NCBI RefSeq assembly: GCF_002736205.1 | Contig: NZ_CP024091.1 | Span: forward strand, 868,001 to 932,000 | DNA length: 64,000 bases | Source of the DNA: Pedobacter ginsengisoli | Lineage (GTDB): Bacteria; Bacteroidota; Bacteroidia; Sphingobacteriales; Sphingobacteriaceae | Direction: 5' to 3' | In this document: piece by piece, positions 34,054 through 43,347 of the stretch | Position numbering within the stretch: position 1 is the stretch's first letter | How the letters are laid out: the number at the start of each line of letters is the position of its first letter | Notes under the pieces: model-generated | The model's input: the letters and a program-made list of their open reading frames with translations, nothing else | What the model was told of the DNA's origin: nothing | The model's database searches: none | Translations under genes and position numbers: made by a program

Positions 34054-37000
34054 ATGCGTTTACTTCATTTTTTTATTGTTTTGATATGGATGGAAGTTCA
34101 GTTTCTACCTGTTCAGGCTCAGTTAAGTTCAGGGGGAAGTAATGAACAGTCTTTATATGGAAGTTATGCACTTAAAACATATACTATTGCTGATGGGTTG
34201 CCCTCTAAGAATACAACGGCTACTCTTAAAGACCGAAGAGGTTTTATTTGGATAGGTACTGAAAATGGTTTGTGCCGTTTTGATGGATACACCTTTAAGG
34301 TGTTTTATCATAAAGAGGGAGACGATACTTCCATTAGCAACAATTACGTAAACACAATTGTAGAGGACCATCAGGGTAAATTATGGGTTGGGACAATGGA
34401 TGGCTTAAATTTACTGGATCCACTTACTGAAAAGTTTCAGAACTTTTATCATGATGAAAAGGTTGTCTCATCTATAAGCAATAATAAAATATGGTCATTG
34501 CTTTGTGATCGTGAGGGAACTGTATGGATTGGAACAGATGATGGTTTTAATAGATTTCTGGAACAAACCAAATCCTTTACTACCTATCAGCCAAATCAAG
34601 GTGTACCAGGTGCCATGGTTGGGAAATCTGTTAATGCCATTGTTGAAGACAAACATGGAAGCCTGTGGCTTGGAAACTGGAGTGGCGGATTAAATAGGTT
34701 TGATAAGAGGACAGCGCGTTTTATTAATTTTCAACAGACACAATTACCCGGACTTAAGAACCCAAATGACATTTGGTCACTTGCATATGATGAGAATGGG
34801 GTAATCTGGGTTGGTACTTATTGGAATGGGCTGTTTAAGTTTGATCCGGGAAAAAGCAATTTTACACCAGTTCAAGTACCAGATAAAACTAATACAGGTG
34901 TCTACAGCATTTTGCCTGTACAAAAGAATAGACTTATTGTTGGAGGGAATAATGGCTTCTATTGGTTGAATACTGAGAATTATAGTTGGGAACCCATTAA
35001 AGATGTAGCAAATTACCCTTTCGGGAATTGTTATATGGATCATAACGGGATAATTTGGATTAATGCCAGAAATGGTGTTTTGAAGATTGATCGACAGCAA
35101 TATAAGTTTGATTTGACAGAACTTGAACTGGAGAATTACGAGGTCAATAGCGTGGTAAGTAAAGATTCCATACTCTGGATTGGAACTAATAAGGGCCTGT
35201 TTACGCTAAATTATAAATCAGGAAAGCTATCTGGAATTAAAAAAAGTGCGCAAACAAATGGTTTAAAGAGCAATGATATTAGTAAACTTTATTTTGACAG
35301 CAAGGGGATTTTATGGATTTTGACCGAAAATGGATTTGATAGTTATGATAAGGAACGTAATCTATTTGTTCACCATAATCATCGCTCATCTTTAGGGAGC
35401 CTTTTTAACGAAGATGTTTTTCGGGACATCCTTGAAGTTGATCCAGGCATTTATTACCTGGCAACAGATGCCGGACTGAAAGTTTATAATAGTCACAGTA
35501 ATACTTTTAAGCACTATTTTAACAAAAAGAATGATAAGTATTCCTTAAGTAATAACCATTTGTATTCGTTGTTAAAGGATAAAAAAGGCAATATTTGGAT
35601 AGGAACATATGGTGGGGGTGTGAATATTTTCGACAGAAAGTCGGAGCGTTTCCGGGTTATCAGATCTGCAGAACACTCAGGTGCCGGAATCAGCAGTAAC
35701 ATCATCAGAAATCTCTATCAGGATTCCAATGATAACATCTGGATTACAACCCCAGACGGGCTAAATAAATACATAGCTAAAGATCAGCGCTTTGTAGTTT
35801 ATTCGAAAAAGGATGGTTTTTTCAATAATGTATTTAAAGACATTACTGAAGATATTAAAGGAAATATTTGGGTAACCACTGAAAGTGGAATATCAACGTT
35901 TGATCCTAAGCATATATCGGTTAGGAATTTTGATGAGGCAGATGGGGTTTCTGTGAATACAGTTATGCTGAACAATGGTCAAAACATATTTCTTACCGGA
36001 AATAAGGGGATAATCAAATTCGATCCTTTGGCTATTTATTCGAATAAAACTATTCCGGCAGTATATTTTACTGATTTTCAGTTGTTCAATAAATCTGTTT
36101 TTCCAAGTGCCAATGGGCCATTAAAAGAAAATCTGAATGTTTTAAAGGAGTTAACCCTGAACTATGAGCAAAGTGTTTTCTCTTTTGAATTTGTTGGCTT
36201 AAATTATATATATCCCGAAAAAAATAAATATGCCTATATATTAATAGGGTTTGATAAGAAATGGAATTATGTAGGTACACAACGCAAGGCAACTTATACA
36301 AATTTAAACCCGGGAACTTATAAACTTTGGATAAGGGCATCAAATAATGATGGTGTATGGAACAACAAAGGGCGAGTCCTGGTAATTCATATTAATCCGC
36401 CCTGGTACTGGACCTGGTGGGCGTATCTTCTTTATGCATTGGTATTTTGTTTGGCCATTTATGGATATATCTTGTATAGGAATAAACAGGAGGATTTGAA
36501 ATATAAGATAAAGGTAGCCAATATAGAAAGTGAAAAAGAGAAAGAACTAAACGAGAAAAAACTTTCTTTTTTTACCAATATTTCTCATGAATTCAGGACA
36601 CCGCTTACTTTAATTATCAATCCAATTAAAGAATTGCTTTATCATGATGATAAAAATGTAGATACCAGTAATCTTAACATCGTGTATCGGAATGCAAAAA
36701 GATTGCTTAGCCTTGTTGATCAGTTATTGCTTTTCAGGAAAGCTGATACCCAGGCAGACAAGCTGAAAGCTGCAGATTTGGATATTGTTAACTTGTGTAA
36801 GGAAGTATACCTCTGTTTTTCCCATCAGGCCCGCTCAAGAAAGATAAACTATGAATTTCTCTCTTCGCAGGACCATATACAAATTTACGCAGACCGCGAA
36901 AAGTTAGAAATTGCCATATTTAACCTGCTTTCAAATGCGATAAAATTTACACCAGATGAAGGATATGTTTCTCTGGAGGTATCTGAAACATTAGGAACAG

Positions 37001-38175
37001 TAAATATTCAGGTTAAAGATAGTGGCTCTGGTATTCCCGAAAATTCGGGTCAGAAAATTTACAGTAGGTTTTATCAGGAGCCTGATCACAACAATTCTTT
37101 AAGAACAGGTTTTGGCATTGGATTATACCTTGTGAAAAATTTTGTAGAGATTCATGGTGGTACGATTAGTTATAAAAGTTCCCAAAATAAGGGTACGAGC
37201 TTTTTTATTACCTTATTGAAGGGAAAAAGTCATCTTGATACAGATCAGATTTTGCCTGGTTCTGATGCAAGTTCTCTGCTACTGATGGAGCTTGCTGAAG
37301 ATGAAGAAAGTTTGGTTAATCGGAACGAAAAGACTACTGTTGAGGAATATGACCGGGCCCTTGCTTTAGAAAAGAAATCGCTTATTATTATAGACGACAA
37401 TAAATCGATAAGGGATTATCTGGTTGAGGTTTTCAAAGTCCAGTATCACTTGTATGTTGCTGCAAGTGGGGAGGAAGGGATGAGAATGATTAGGGAATTT
37501 CTTCCTGATTTCATCATCAGTGATGTTATGATGCAAGGAATTAGTGGAATTGAAATTTGTAGTCTGGTTAAGGAGGATGCATCCCTGTGCCATATTCCAA
37601 TAGTGTTACTTACTGCCAGTTCATCGCCTGAAATTAAATTGAAGGGCATCGAGATCGGTGCCGATGACTACATAAGTAAACCTTTTGATAAGGATTTACT
37701 GGTTGCCAGAGTTGCGGGCATTCTAAAGAGCAAGAGCAGTCTTCAGCAATATTTCTATAATGAGGTTACATTGAACCCAAATAATTTCAGGATCTCTGCA
37801 GAATACAGAGATTTTCTTCAAGATTGCATTAGGATTGTAGAGAAACACATCACTGATCCAAACTTTAGTATCCAGATTCTGGCTGATGAGATTGGTATGT
37901 CTCGTTCTAACCTGTTTAACAAAATCAAATCTATTTCCGGAAGATCATCTAACAGTTTTATTCGCTTTATACGCTTGCGGAAAGCAGCTGAAATATTTAT
38001 TAATACAGATAATACCATTTCAGAGACCATGTTTATGGTTGGGATGAATGATATTAAATATTTCAGGGAGCAGTTTAATAAATTGTTCAATATGAATCCT
38101 TCCGACTACATTAAGAAATACCGCAAAAATTTTTCAAATAATATTACCCTGAACAAAGATGTGGTAAAAAAGTAG
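34054..38175 (+). CDS. Hybrid two-component system regulator (HTCS)
   Basis: A 1373-residue one-protein two-component system. The ATG at 34054 begins a signal peptide (MRLLHFFIVLIWMEVQF, cleavage near PVQAQ); in-frame upstream starts, including GTG at 33958, are possible but lack a signal. The periplasmic part has about 14 Reg_prop propeller units (repeated GxxWIGT, for example DREGTVWIGTDDG) and a Y_Y_Y domain, then one membrane helix (WAYLLYALVFCLAIYGYIL). The kinase has His845 in NISHEFRTPL; the receiver has Asp1157 in IISDVMM; and an AraC HTH closes the protein. HTCS regulators sense oligosaccharides and activate adjacent PULs; the SusC gene follows 194 bp downstream. Confidence 0.93.
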   Translation: MRLLHFFIVLIWMEVQFLPVQAQLSSGGSNEQSLYGSYALKTYTIADGLPSKNTTATLKDRRGFIWIGTENGLCRFDGYTFKVFYHKEGDDTSISNNYVNTIVEDHQGKLWVGTMDGLNLLDPLTEKFQNFYHDEKVVSSISNNKIWSLLCDREGTVWIGTDDGFNRFLEQTKSFTTYQPNQGVPGAMVGKSVNAIVEDKHGSLWLGNWSGGLNRFDKRTARFINFQQTQLPGLKNPNDIWSLAYDENGVIWVGTYWNGLFKFDPGKSNFTPVQVPDKTNTGVYSILPVQKNRLIVGGNNGFYWLNTENYSWEPIKDVANYPFGNCYMDHNGIIWINARNGVLKIDRQQYKFDLTELELENYEVNSVVSKDSILWIGTNKGLFTLNYKSGKLSGIKKSAQTNGLKSNDISKLYFDSKGILWILTENGFDSYDKERNLFVHHNHRSSLGSLFNEDVFRDILEVDPGIYYLATDAGLKVYNSHSNTFKHYFNKKNDKYSLSNNHLYSLLKDKKGNIWIGTYGGGVNIFDRKSERFRVIRSAEHSGAGISSNIIRNLYQDSNDNIWITTPDGLNKYIAKDQRFVVYSKKDGFFNNVFKDITEDIKGNIWVTTESGISTFDPKHISVRNFDEADGVSVNTVMLNNGQNIFLTGNKGIIKFDPLAIYSNKTIPAVYFTDFQLFNKSVFPSANGPLKENLNVLKELTLNYEQSVFSFEFVGLNYIYPEKNKYAYILIGFDKKWNYVGTQRKATYTNLNPGTYKLWIRASNNDGVWNNKGRVLVIHINPPWYWTWWAYLLYALVFCLAIYGYILYRNKQEDLKYKIKVANIESEKEKELNEKKLSFFTNISHEFRTPLTLIINPIKELLYHDDKNVDTSNLNIVYRNAKRLLSLVDQLLLFRKADTQADKLKAADLDIVNLCKEVYLCFSHQARSRKINYEFLSSQDHIQIYADREKLEIAIFNLLSNAIKFTPDEGYVSLEVSETLGTVNIQVKDSGSGIPENSGQKIYSRFYQEPDHNNSLRTGFGIGLYLVKNFVEIHGGTISYKSSQNKGTSFFITLLKGKSHLDTDQILPGSDASSLLLMELAEDEESLVNRNEKTTVEEYDRALALEKKSLIIIDDNKSIRDYLVEVFKVQYHLYVAASGEEGMRMIREFLPDFIISDVMMQGISGIEICSLVKEDASLCHIPIVLLTASSSPEIKLKGIEIGADDYISKPFDKDLLVARVAGILKSKSSLQQYFYNEVTLNPNNFRISAEYRDFLQDCIRIVEKHITDPNFSIQILADEIGMSRSNLFNKIKSISGRSSNSFIRFIRLRKAAEIFINTDNTISETMFMVGMNDIKYFREQFNKLFNMNPSDYIKKYRKNFSNNITLNKDVVKK

Positions 38176-38198
38176 TTGGTTTTACAGCGAATTGAATT

Positions 38199-38228
38199 TT
38201 TACCCCTCTAATATTGGCTGTTTACCCC
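38199..38228 (+). promoter_or_regulatory. Tandem tttacccc direct repeat before susC
   Basis: tttacccc at 38199-38206 and again at 38221-38228, 22 bp apart (about two helical turns), lie in the HTCS-SusC gap. AraC-type domains of HTCS proteins bind direct repeats, so this is a candidate site for the adjacent regulator. Downstream, tgtgcgcaca (38296-38305) is a 10-bp palindrome. No -7 box was fixed. Confidence 0.4.
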
Positions 38229-38369
38229 CTTTAATTCTCTTTAAATCCGTCGAATTTAGCCCTGTTGACTTAACTGATGACAAAGGCATTCATGCTGTGC
38301 GCACAACATAAATCCTTTGGTTTAACGGAACGGGCAACAGGATTATTTCAAAACCAAATATAAATCGAT

Positions 38370-41300
38370 ATGAGAAAAACTATACGAAACGTATATTCTC
38401 CGTTTTGGCCGATGACAAAAAAAGTGCTTGTTGCAACAGTAATAAACACAGTACTGCTTTCGGCGCAGTCGACACCAGCATCAGCGCTGATAGTAAAATC
38501 CTCAGTATTTAATGTTAAGCAAGCTGTGATTACAGGAACGGTGCACGATGAAACGGGCAAACCTTTACCTGGAGTAAGTGTAATTGTGAAAGGTACAACC
38601 ACGGGATCTATAACAGATGAACAAGGTAAGTACAGTATAAATGCTCCCGATAATGCTACTTTAGTATTCACTTATATTGGCTATACAAAAGTAGAATTGC
38701 CTGTTGGCGGAAAAACTGTATTAGATATTAATTTAACTCCCGATCAGACTTCTTTGAATGAACTGATTGTTGTTGGCTATGGTACTCAAAAGAAAGAAAC
38801 GGTAACCGGATCTATCTCGCAGGTAAAAGGAACTGATTTGGTTAAAAGTCCGCAACCCAACCTATCCAATGCCCTGGCAGGAAGATTTTCTGGTGTGGTA
38901 ATCAATAACAGAGGAGGAGAACCGGGATATGATGGCTCTAGCATCACCATCCGTGGACAGGCTACAACTGGCAGCAATGCAGTGCTTGTAGTAGTAGATG
39001 GTGTTCCCGGACAAATTGGAGGGTTAGAACGTCTCGATCCTAATGACATTGAAAGTGTGTCGGTGCTGAAGGATGCTTCGGCAGCCATCTATGGTAACCG
39101 CGCTGCCAATGGAGTTATCCTGGTAACTACAAAAAAAGGTAAAACAGGTAAGCCTACAATAAGCTATAGCTTTAATCAGGGTTTCAGTTCGCCAACTCGT
39201 TTGCCAAAACTTGCTGATGCAGCAACGTATGCACAGATTATGAATGAGATTAATTATTACGCAAGCGAATCCGGTGGTTTAAACCAATCCTATTCAGAAG
39301 AGCAAATTCAGAAATTCAGAGATGGTTCTGATCCGATTCTTTACCCAAATACAGACTGGGCCAAAACTGTGCTTAAGAAATCAGCTTTGCAAAATCAGCA
39401 CAGCTTGTCTGTAAACGGGGGAACCGATGATGTAAAATATTACATGTCTCTTGGTATGATCGATCAGGACGGGATTTATAAAAATGGAGTTACCAACTAT
39501 AAACAATACAATTTCAGGTCAAACATTGATGCAAATGTAAGTAAGCGTTTAAAAGTAGGATTATCAATTGCCGGCCGAGAAGAGAACCGTAAATTTCCGA
39601 TAACCGGAGCCAATGATCTTTTTAGATCACTTTACCGCTCTAAACCTATTGTAGCTGCATTTTATCCAAATGGATTGCCAACAAGAGGAATAGAAGGTTC
39701 AAACCCTGCGGTATTGGTAACAGATCTGGGTGGTACCAGCAATAATCCTACACAGGTGATTAACGCCATTTTAAGAGGTAGTTATCAGATACCTGGTATT
39801 GAAGGTCTTTCGGCTGATGGATTTTTCTCGGTAGACAAATCAAATGTGTTTGTCAAAACCTTTAATAAACCTTATTTATTGTATGAATATCAAGCATCGA
39901 ACAATACGTACACTTCAGGAACCTATGGAGGAAACAACAATAAGGCTACTCTAAAGGAGTCTCAGAAACGTGAGTCATTGATTACTTCTAACATTAAACT
40001 AAATTTTGAGCGTAGCTTTGGTTTACATGAAATTAATGCCTTTGTGGGGTATGAACAAAGTAAAAATAACCTTGAATTTTTTGATGCTGATCGTTTTAAT
40101 TATCTGTCAAACCAATTGCCTGAGCTTTCTCAGGGAGGAACTGCATCAACAGATTTTCTTAACTCTGGTTACAGTTCAAATTATACCCGTCAGAGTATAA
40201 TCAGTAAATTGGCATACACTTATGACAGTAAATATCTATTTGAAGGTCAGCTGCGTCGTGATGGGTCATCCATCTTTGCACCTGGCAAACAATGGGGTAC
40301 TTTTCCATCAGTTTCTGCGGGATGGCGCATCAATAAAGAAAAATGGTTCGGTGATAATGTGAAATTTTTCGACGAACTGAAGTTAAGAGCTTCTTATGGC
40401 TCATTGGGTAATGATAATGTAAATGCATTCCAGTATTACGACAATTACACTTTAGTAGGTAATGGCTTCGTGGCGCAAGCACCTGGTGGGGCTGCAACTA
40501 TTCAACCAGGAGTTGGTTTATCAAAACTTGCTAATCCGAATATTACCTGGGAAGTGTCAAAAAAACTGGATATAGGAATTAATGCAACATTCCTGAAGAA
40601 TTTCACATTCGAGGCGATCTATTTTAAGCAAAAAAGGTCTGATATCCTTGCAGCGCGTAATGCATCTCTTCCTGGATCGTCAGGTATAGTGAATCCTTTT
40701 AATGATGGTAGTTCAAATTATAATCCTCTGGTTCCTTCCGAAAATATCGGTAAAGTAAACAGTGAAGGTTTTGAGGGTACATTGGGTTATACACACCGAG
40801 GGAATGAATTTAATTGGGGTGTTTCAGGTAATATGACTTATGCTAAAAGCGAGGTCATCTTTATTGATGAAGCATCTGGAACCCTGGATTATCAAAAGAA
40901 GACTGGCAGACCATTGAACAGCTATCTGTTGTATAATGCCATAGGTATTTTCCGCACGCAGGCTGATCTGGATAACAATCCTCATGTTTCAGGAGCAAAA
41001 ATAGGTGACCTGATCTATGAAGATTATAATCGTGATGGTGTGCTAAACGCAGATGATATGAGCATGGCAAAATATGGTAACATTCCTCAGATTACTTATG
41101 GCTTTAACTTTAATGCCTCTTATAAAAATTTCGATTTGTCGGTATTGTTTGCCGGACAGGCAAGGGTAAGCCAATATGTATTGCCTGAATCAGGTAGTAT
41201 AGGTAATTTTTATAGTAGTTGGGCCGACAATAGATTTAGCCCTTCTAATCCAAATGGATCTTTTCCAAGAGTGACCGAACGTGCAGGTAATGCAATTAGT

Positions 41301-41555
41301 GGAGGTGCCTATAAAAATAATTTCTGGTTGAATAATTCTTCATTCCTGCGTCTTAAAAATGTAGAGCTTGCTTACAACCTGAAAGGAGATTTTTTATCAA
41401 AGATCAAGGTCTCGGGAGTGAGGATATTTGCAAGTGCTTTTAACTTATTCACGATCACTAAAGTAAAAGATTATGATCCTGAAGGAAGTAGTGAAAGTGG
41501 ACAGTTTTATCCGCAACAAAGGATCATCAACTTAGGTGCAAACGTTAAATTTTAA
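38370..41555 (+). CDS. SusC/RagA family TonB-linked outer-membrane receptor
   Basis: A 1061-residue TonB-dependent transporter. An export segment is followed by a carboxypeptidase-regulatory-like domain (residues about 55-130: GTVHDETGKPLPGVSVIVKG), a TonB-box region, the plug (LNELIVVGYGTQKKETVTGS, VLVVVDGVPGQIG, VLKDASAAIYGNRAANGVIL), and a barrel ending in LGANVKF with a terminal Phe. There is no STN domain, in keeping with control by the HTCS rather than a sigma/FecR pair. SusC barrels import glycans with their SusD lid; the SusD gene starts 11 bp downstream. The GH35 gene suggests a galactose-containing substrate. Confidence 0.95.
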   Translation: MRKTIRNVYSPFWPMTKKVLVATVINTVLLSAQSTPASALIVKSSVFNVKQAVITGTVHDETGKPLPGVSVIVKGTTTGSITDEQGKYSINAPDNATLVFTYIGYTKVELPVGGKTVLDINLTPDQTSLNELIVVGYGTQKKETVTGSISQVKGTDLVKSPQPNLSNALAGRFSGVVINNRGGEPGYDGSSITIRGQATTGSNAVLVVVDGVPGQIGGLERLDPNDIESVSVLKDASAAIYGNRAANGVILVTTKKGKTGKPTISYSFNQGFSSPTRLPKLADAATYAQIMNEINYYASESGGLNQSYSEEQIQKFRDGSDPILYPNTDWAKTVLKKSALQNQHSLSVNGGTDDVKYYMSLGMIDQDGIYKNGVTNYKQYNFRSNIDANVSKRLKVGLSIAGREENRKFPITGANDLFRSLYRSKPIVAAFYPNGLPTRGIEGSNPAVLVTDLGGTSNNPTQVINAILRGSYQIPGIEGLSADGFFSVDKSNVFVKTFNKPYLLYEYQASNNTYTSGTYGGNNNKATLKESQKRESLITSNIKLNFERSFGLHEINAFVGYEQSKNNLEFFDADRFNYLSNQLPELSQGGTASTDFLNSGYSSNYTRQSIISKLAYTYDSKYLFEGQLRRDGSSIFAPGKQWGTFPSVSAGWRINKEKWFGDNVKFFDELKLRASYGSLGNDNVNAFQYYDNYTLVGNGFVAQAPGGAATIQPGVGLSKLANPNITWEVSKKLDIGINATFLKNFTFEAIYFKQKRSDILAARNASLPGSSGIVNPFNDGSSNYNPLVPSENIGKVNSEGFEGTLGYTHRGNEFNWGVSGNMTYAKSEVIFIDEASGTLDYQKKTGRPLNSYLLYNAIGIFRTQADLDNNPHVSGAKIGDLIYEDYNRDGVLNADDMSMAKYGNIPQITYGFNFNASYKNFDLSVLFAGQARVSQYVLPESGSIGNFYSSWADNRFSPSNPNGSFPRVTERAGNAISGGAYKNNFWLNNSSFLRLKNVELAYNLKGDFLSKIKVSGVRIFASAFNLFTITKVKDYDPEGSSESGQFYPQQRIINLGANVKF

Positions 41556-41566
41556 ATCTTGTAAAA

Positions 41567-43270
41567 ATGAAGTACAAATATAGCATACCAGTTTTTATTT
41601 TAGTAAGCGGTGTACTGGCACTGAGTTCATGTAAAAAGGATTTTCTGGATGTTACAGCAACAGACCGGATCCCAACAAATACTTTGGAAACAGATACCGC
41701 AGTATTTGAGGCTTTTGTAACCAATAGCTACATTGGAACAAGGCTACAAGATAAAGAAGCAGACGGAACAAATCCTGGATTTGGACGTGGCTTTGAATAT
41801 AGCATGTGGAGTTCATTAACTGACGAGTCCATATATAATAATGATGACAATACCTGGTTGGTACAAAGGGGTCAGTTAGCTCCTGAAAACCTGGGAGCTC
41901 TGGGCGTATTATGGGGCAGAAGTTATCGTGGTATTCGTGAGTGTAATTATGCCCTCAAGGTGCTTACTACCATACAAATGAGTGTAGCACGTAAAACCAG
42001 ACTCGAAGGCGAGTTAAAGTTTATCAGGGCATTTCGTTATCAGGATCTGATCCGTAACTATGGAAAGGTAGTGCTTGTAGGAGATCAGGTACTCGGTTTA
42101 ACAGATAACCTTCAGGATCCTGCACTGTTTAAACGTGCAACCATTAAAGAGGGGATTGATTATGTAGCAGCACAGCTTGATGATGCTGCGGCCAAACTGC
42201 CATTAAACAATGACAATAATTGGCTGTTGGGTAGGGCTACAAAAGGCGCTGCATTGGCACTTAAATCTAGATTATTACTATATGCTGCCAGTCCTTTGTA
42301 TGAAGCTGCAGGTACCTGGCAAACTGCTGTAACTGCTGCACAGCAGGTGATTAGCCTGAACAAGTATGGAATCTATCAGGGAGGTTATGGTAATATGTTC
42401 CTTATTAACGAAAGTAATGAAGCCATATTTGAACGTGTTTATACCAAAAATGCCAATCACACTCACCTGGAAATCGCTAACGGACCAAATGGCTATGGCG
42501 GTTGGGCAGGAAATACGCCAACACAGAACCTGGTAGATGCTTATTACCTAACCAATGGGCAACCTGCAAATGACAGTAACCCATTGTACAATTCTGCTAA
42601 ACCTTATGAGAACCGCGATCCGCGTTTTAAAGCAACCATTTTATATAATGGTGCAGCATACCGAGAGCGTAACATAGAAACATTTATTCCTGGTGGAAAG
42701 GATAGTAGAGATGGTAATGACAACTGGAATACTACAAAAACCGGTTATTATCTTAAAAAATTCATGAATGATGCCTATCCTTTGCAAAATCCATGGGGTA
42801 ATGCAGGTTTCCAGCCATGGATTTATATCAGATATGCAGAAGTTCTGCTCAATTTTGCCGAAGCTGCAAATGAAGCGTATGGCCCTGATGTTGTACCTGC
42901 CGGATCAACCTTCTCGGCTCGCCAGGCTATCAATATGATAAGGTCAAGGGCTAGTGTAAACATGCCGGATCTTGCAACCGGAATGAACCAGACTGATATG
43001 CGTACCGCCATCAGACATGAACGTCAGATAGAACTTGCGTTTGAAGAACATCGTTTCTATGATGTTAGAAGGTGGAAAATAGCAGATGTAACCGAAAATC
43101 AACCTTCACGTGGTGTGATCATCACTAAAAATAGCGATGGAACTTTCACTTTTACACCTAAAATAGCACTTGATGGACGTAAATTTGAAACCAAACATTA
43201 CTGGTTACCAATTCCGCGGGCCGAAATTCTTGCCTCAGGTAATCAATTGCAACAAAATCCGAACTACTAG
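41567..43270 (+). CDS. RagB/SusD family glycan-binding lipoprotein
   Basis: A 567-residue surface lipoprotein. The signal MKYKYSIPVFILVSGVLALS ends at a lipobox with SSCKKDF, the classic SusD start. The all-helical TPR-like core includes GELKFIRAFRYQDLIRNYGK and RYAEVLLNFAEAANEAYG; the C-terminal half has IELAFEEHRFYDVRRWK and ends with PIPRAEIL and QNPNY. SusD captures the glycan and closes over the SusC barrel. The gene follows SusC by 11 bp and precedes the GH35 gene by 77 bp, so the three form one operon controlled by the HTCS. Confidence 0.95.
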   Translation: MKYKYSIPVFILVSGVLALSSCKKDFLDVTATDRIPTNTLETDTAVFEAFVTNSYIGTRLQDKEADGTNPGFGRGFEYSMWSSLTDESIYNNDDNTWLVQRGQLAPENLGALGVLWGRSYRGIRECNYALKVLTTIQMSVARKTRLEGELKFIRAFRYQDLIRNYGKVVLVGDQVLGLTDNLQDPALFKRATIKEGIDYVAAQLDDAAAKLPLNNDNNWLLGRATKGAALALKSRLLLYAASPLYEAAGTWQTAVTAAQQVISLNKYGIYQGGYGNMFLINESNEAIFERVYTKNANHTHLEIANGPNGYGGWAGNTPTQNLVDAYYLTNGQPANDSNPLYNSAKPYENRDPRFKATILYNGAAYRERNIETFIPGGKDSRDGNDNWNTTKTGYYLKKFMNDAYPLQNPWGNAGFQPWIYIRYAEVLLNFAEAANEAYGPDVVPAGSTFSARQAINMIRSRASVNMPDLATGMNQTDMRTAIRHERQIELAFEEHRFYDVRRWKIADVTENQPSRGVIITKNSDGTFTFTPKIALDGRKFETKHYWLPIPRAEILASGNQLQQNPNY

Positions 43271-43347
43271 CAGAATTTGCAAACGCCGGGAAACAAATAG
43301 TGTTTTCCGGCATTTTGCAAATCACCCATTTTTATAAAATATTCTAC

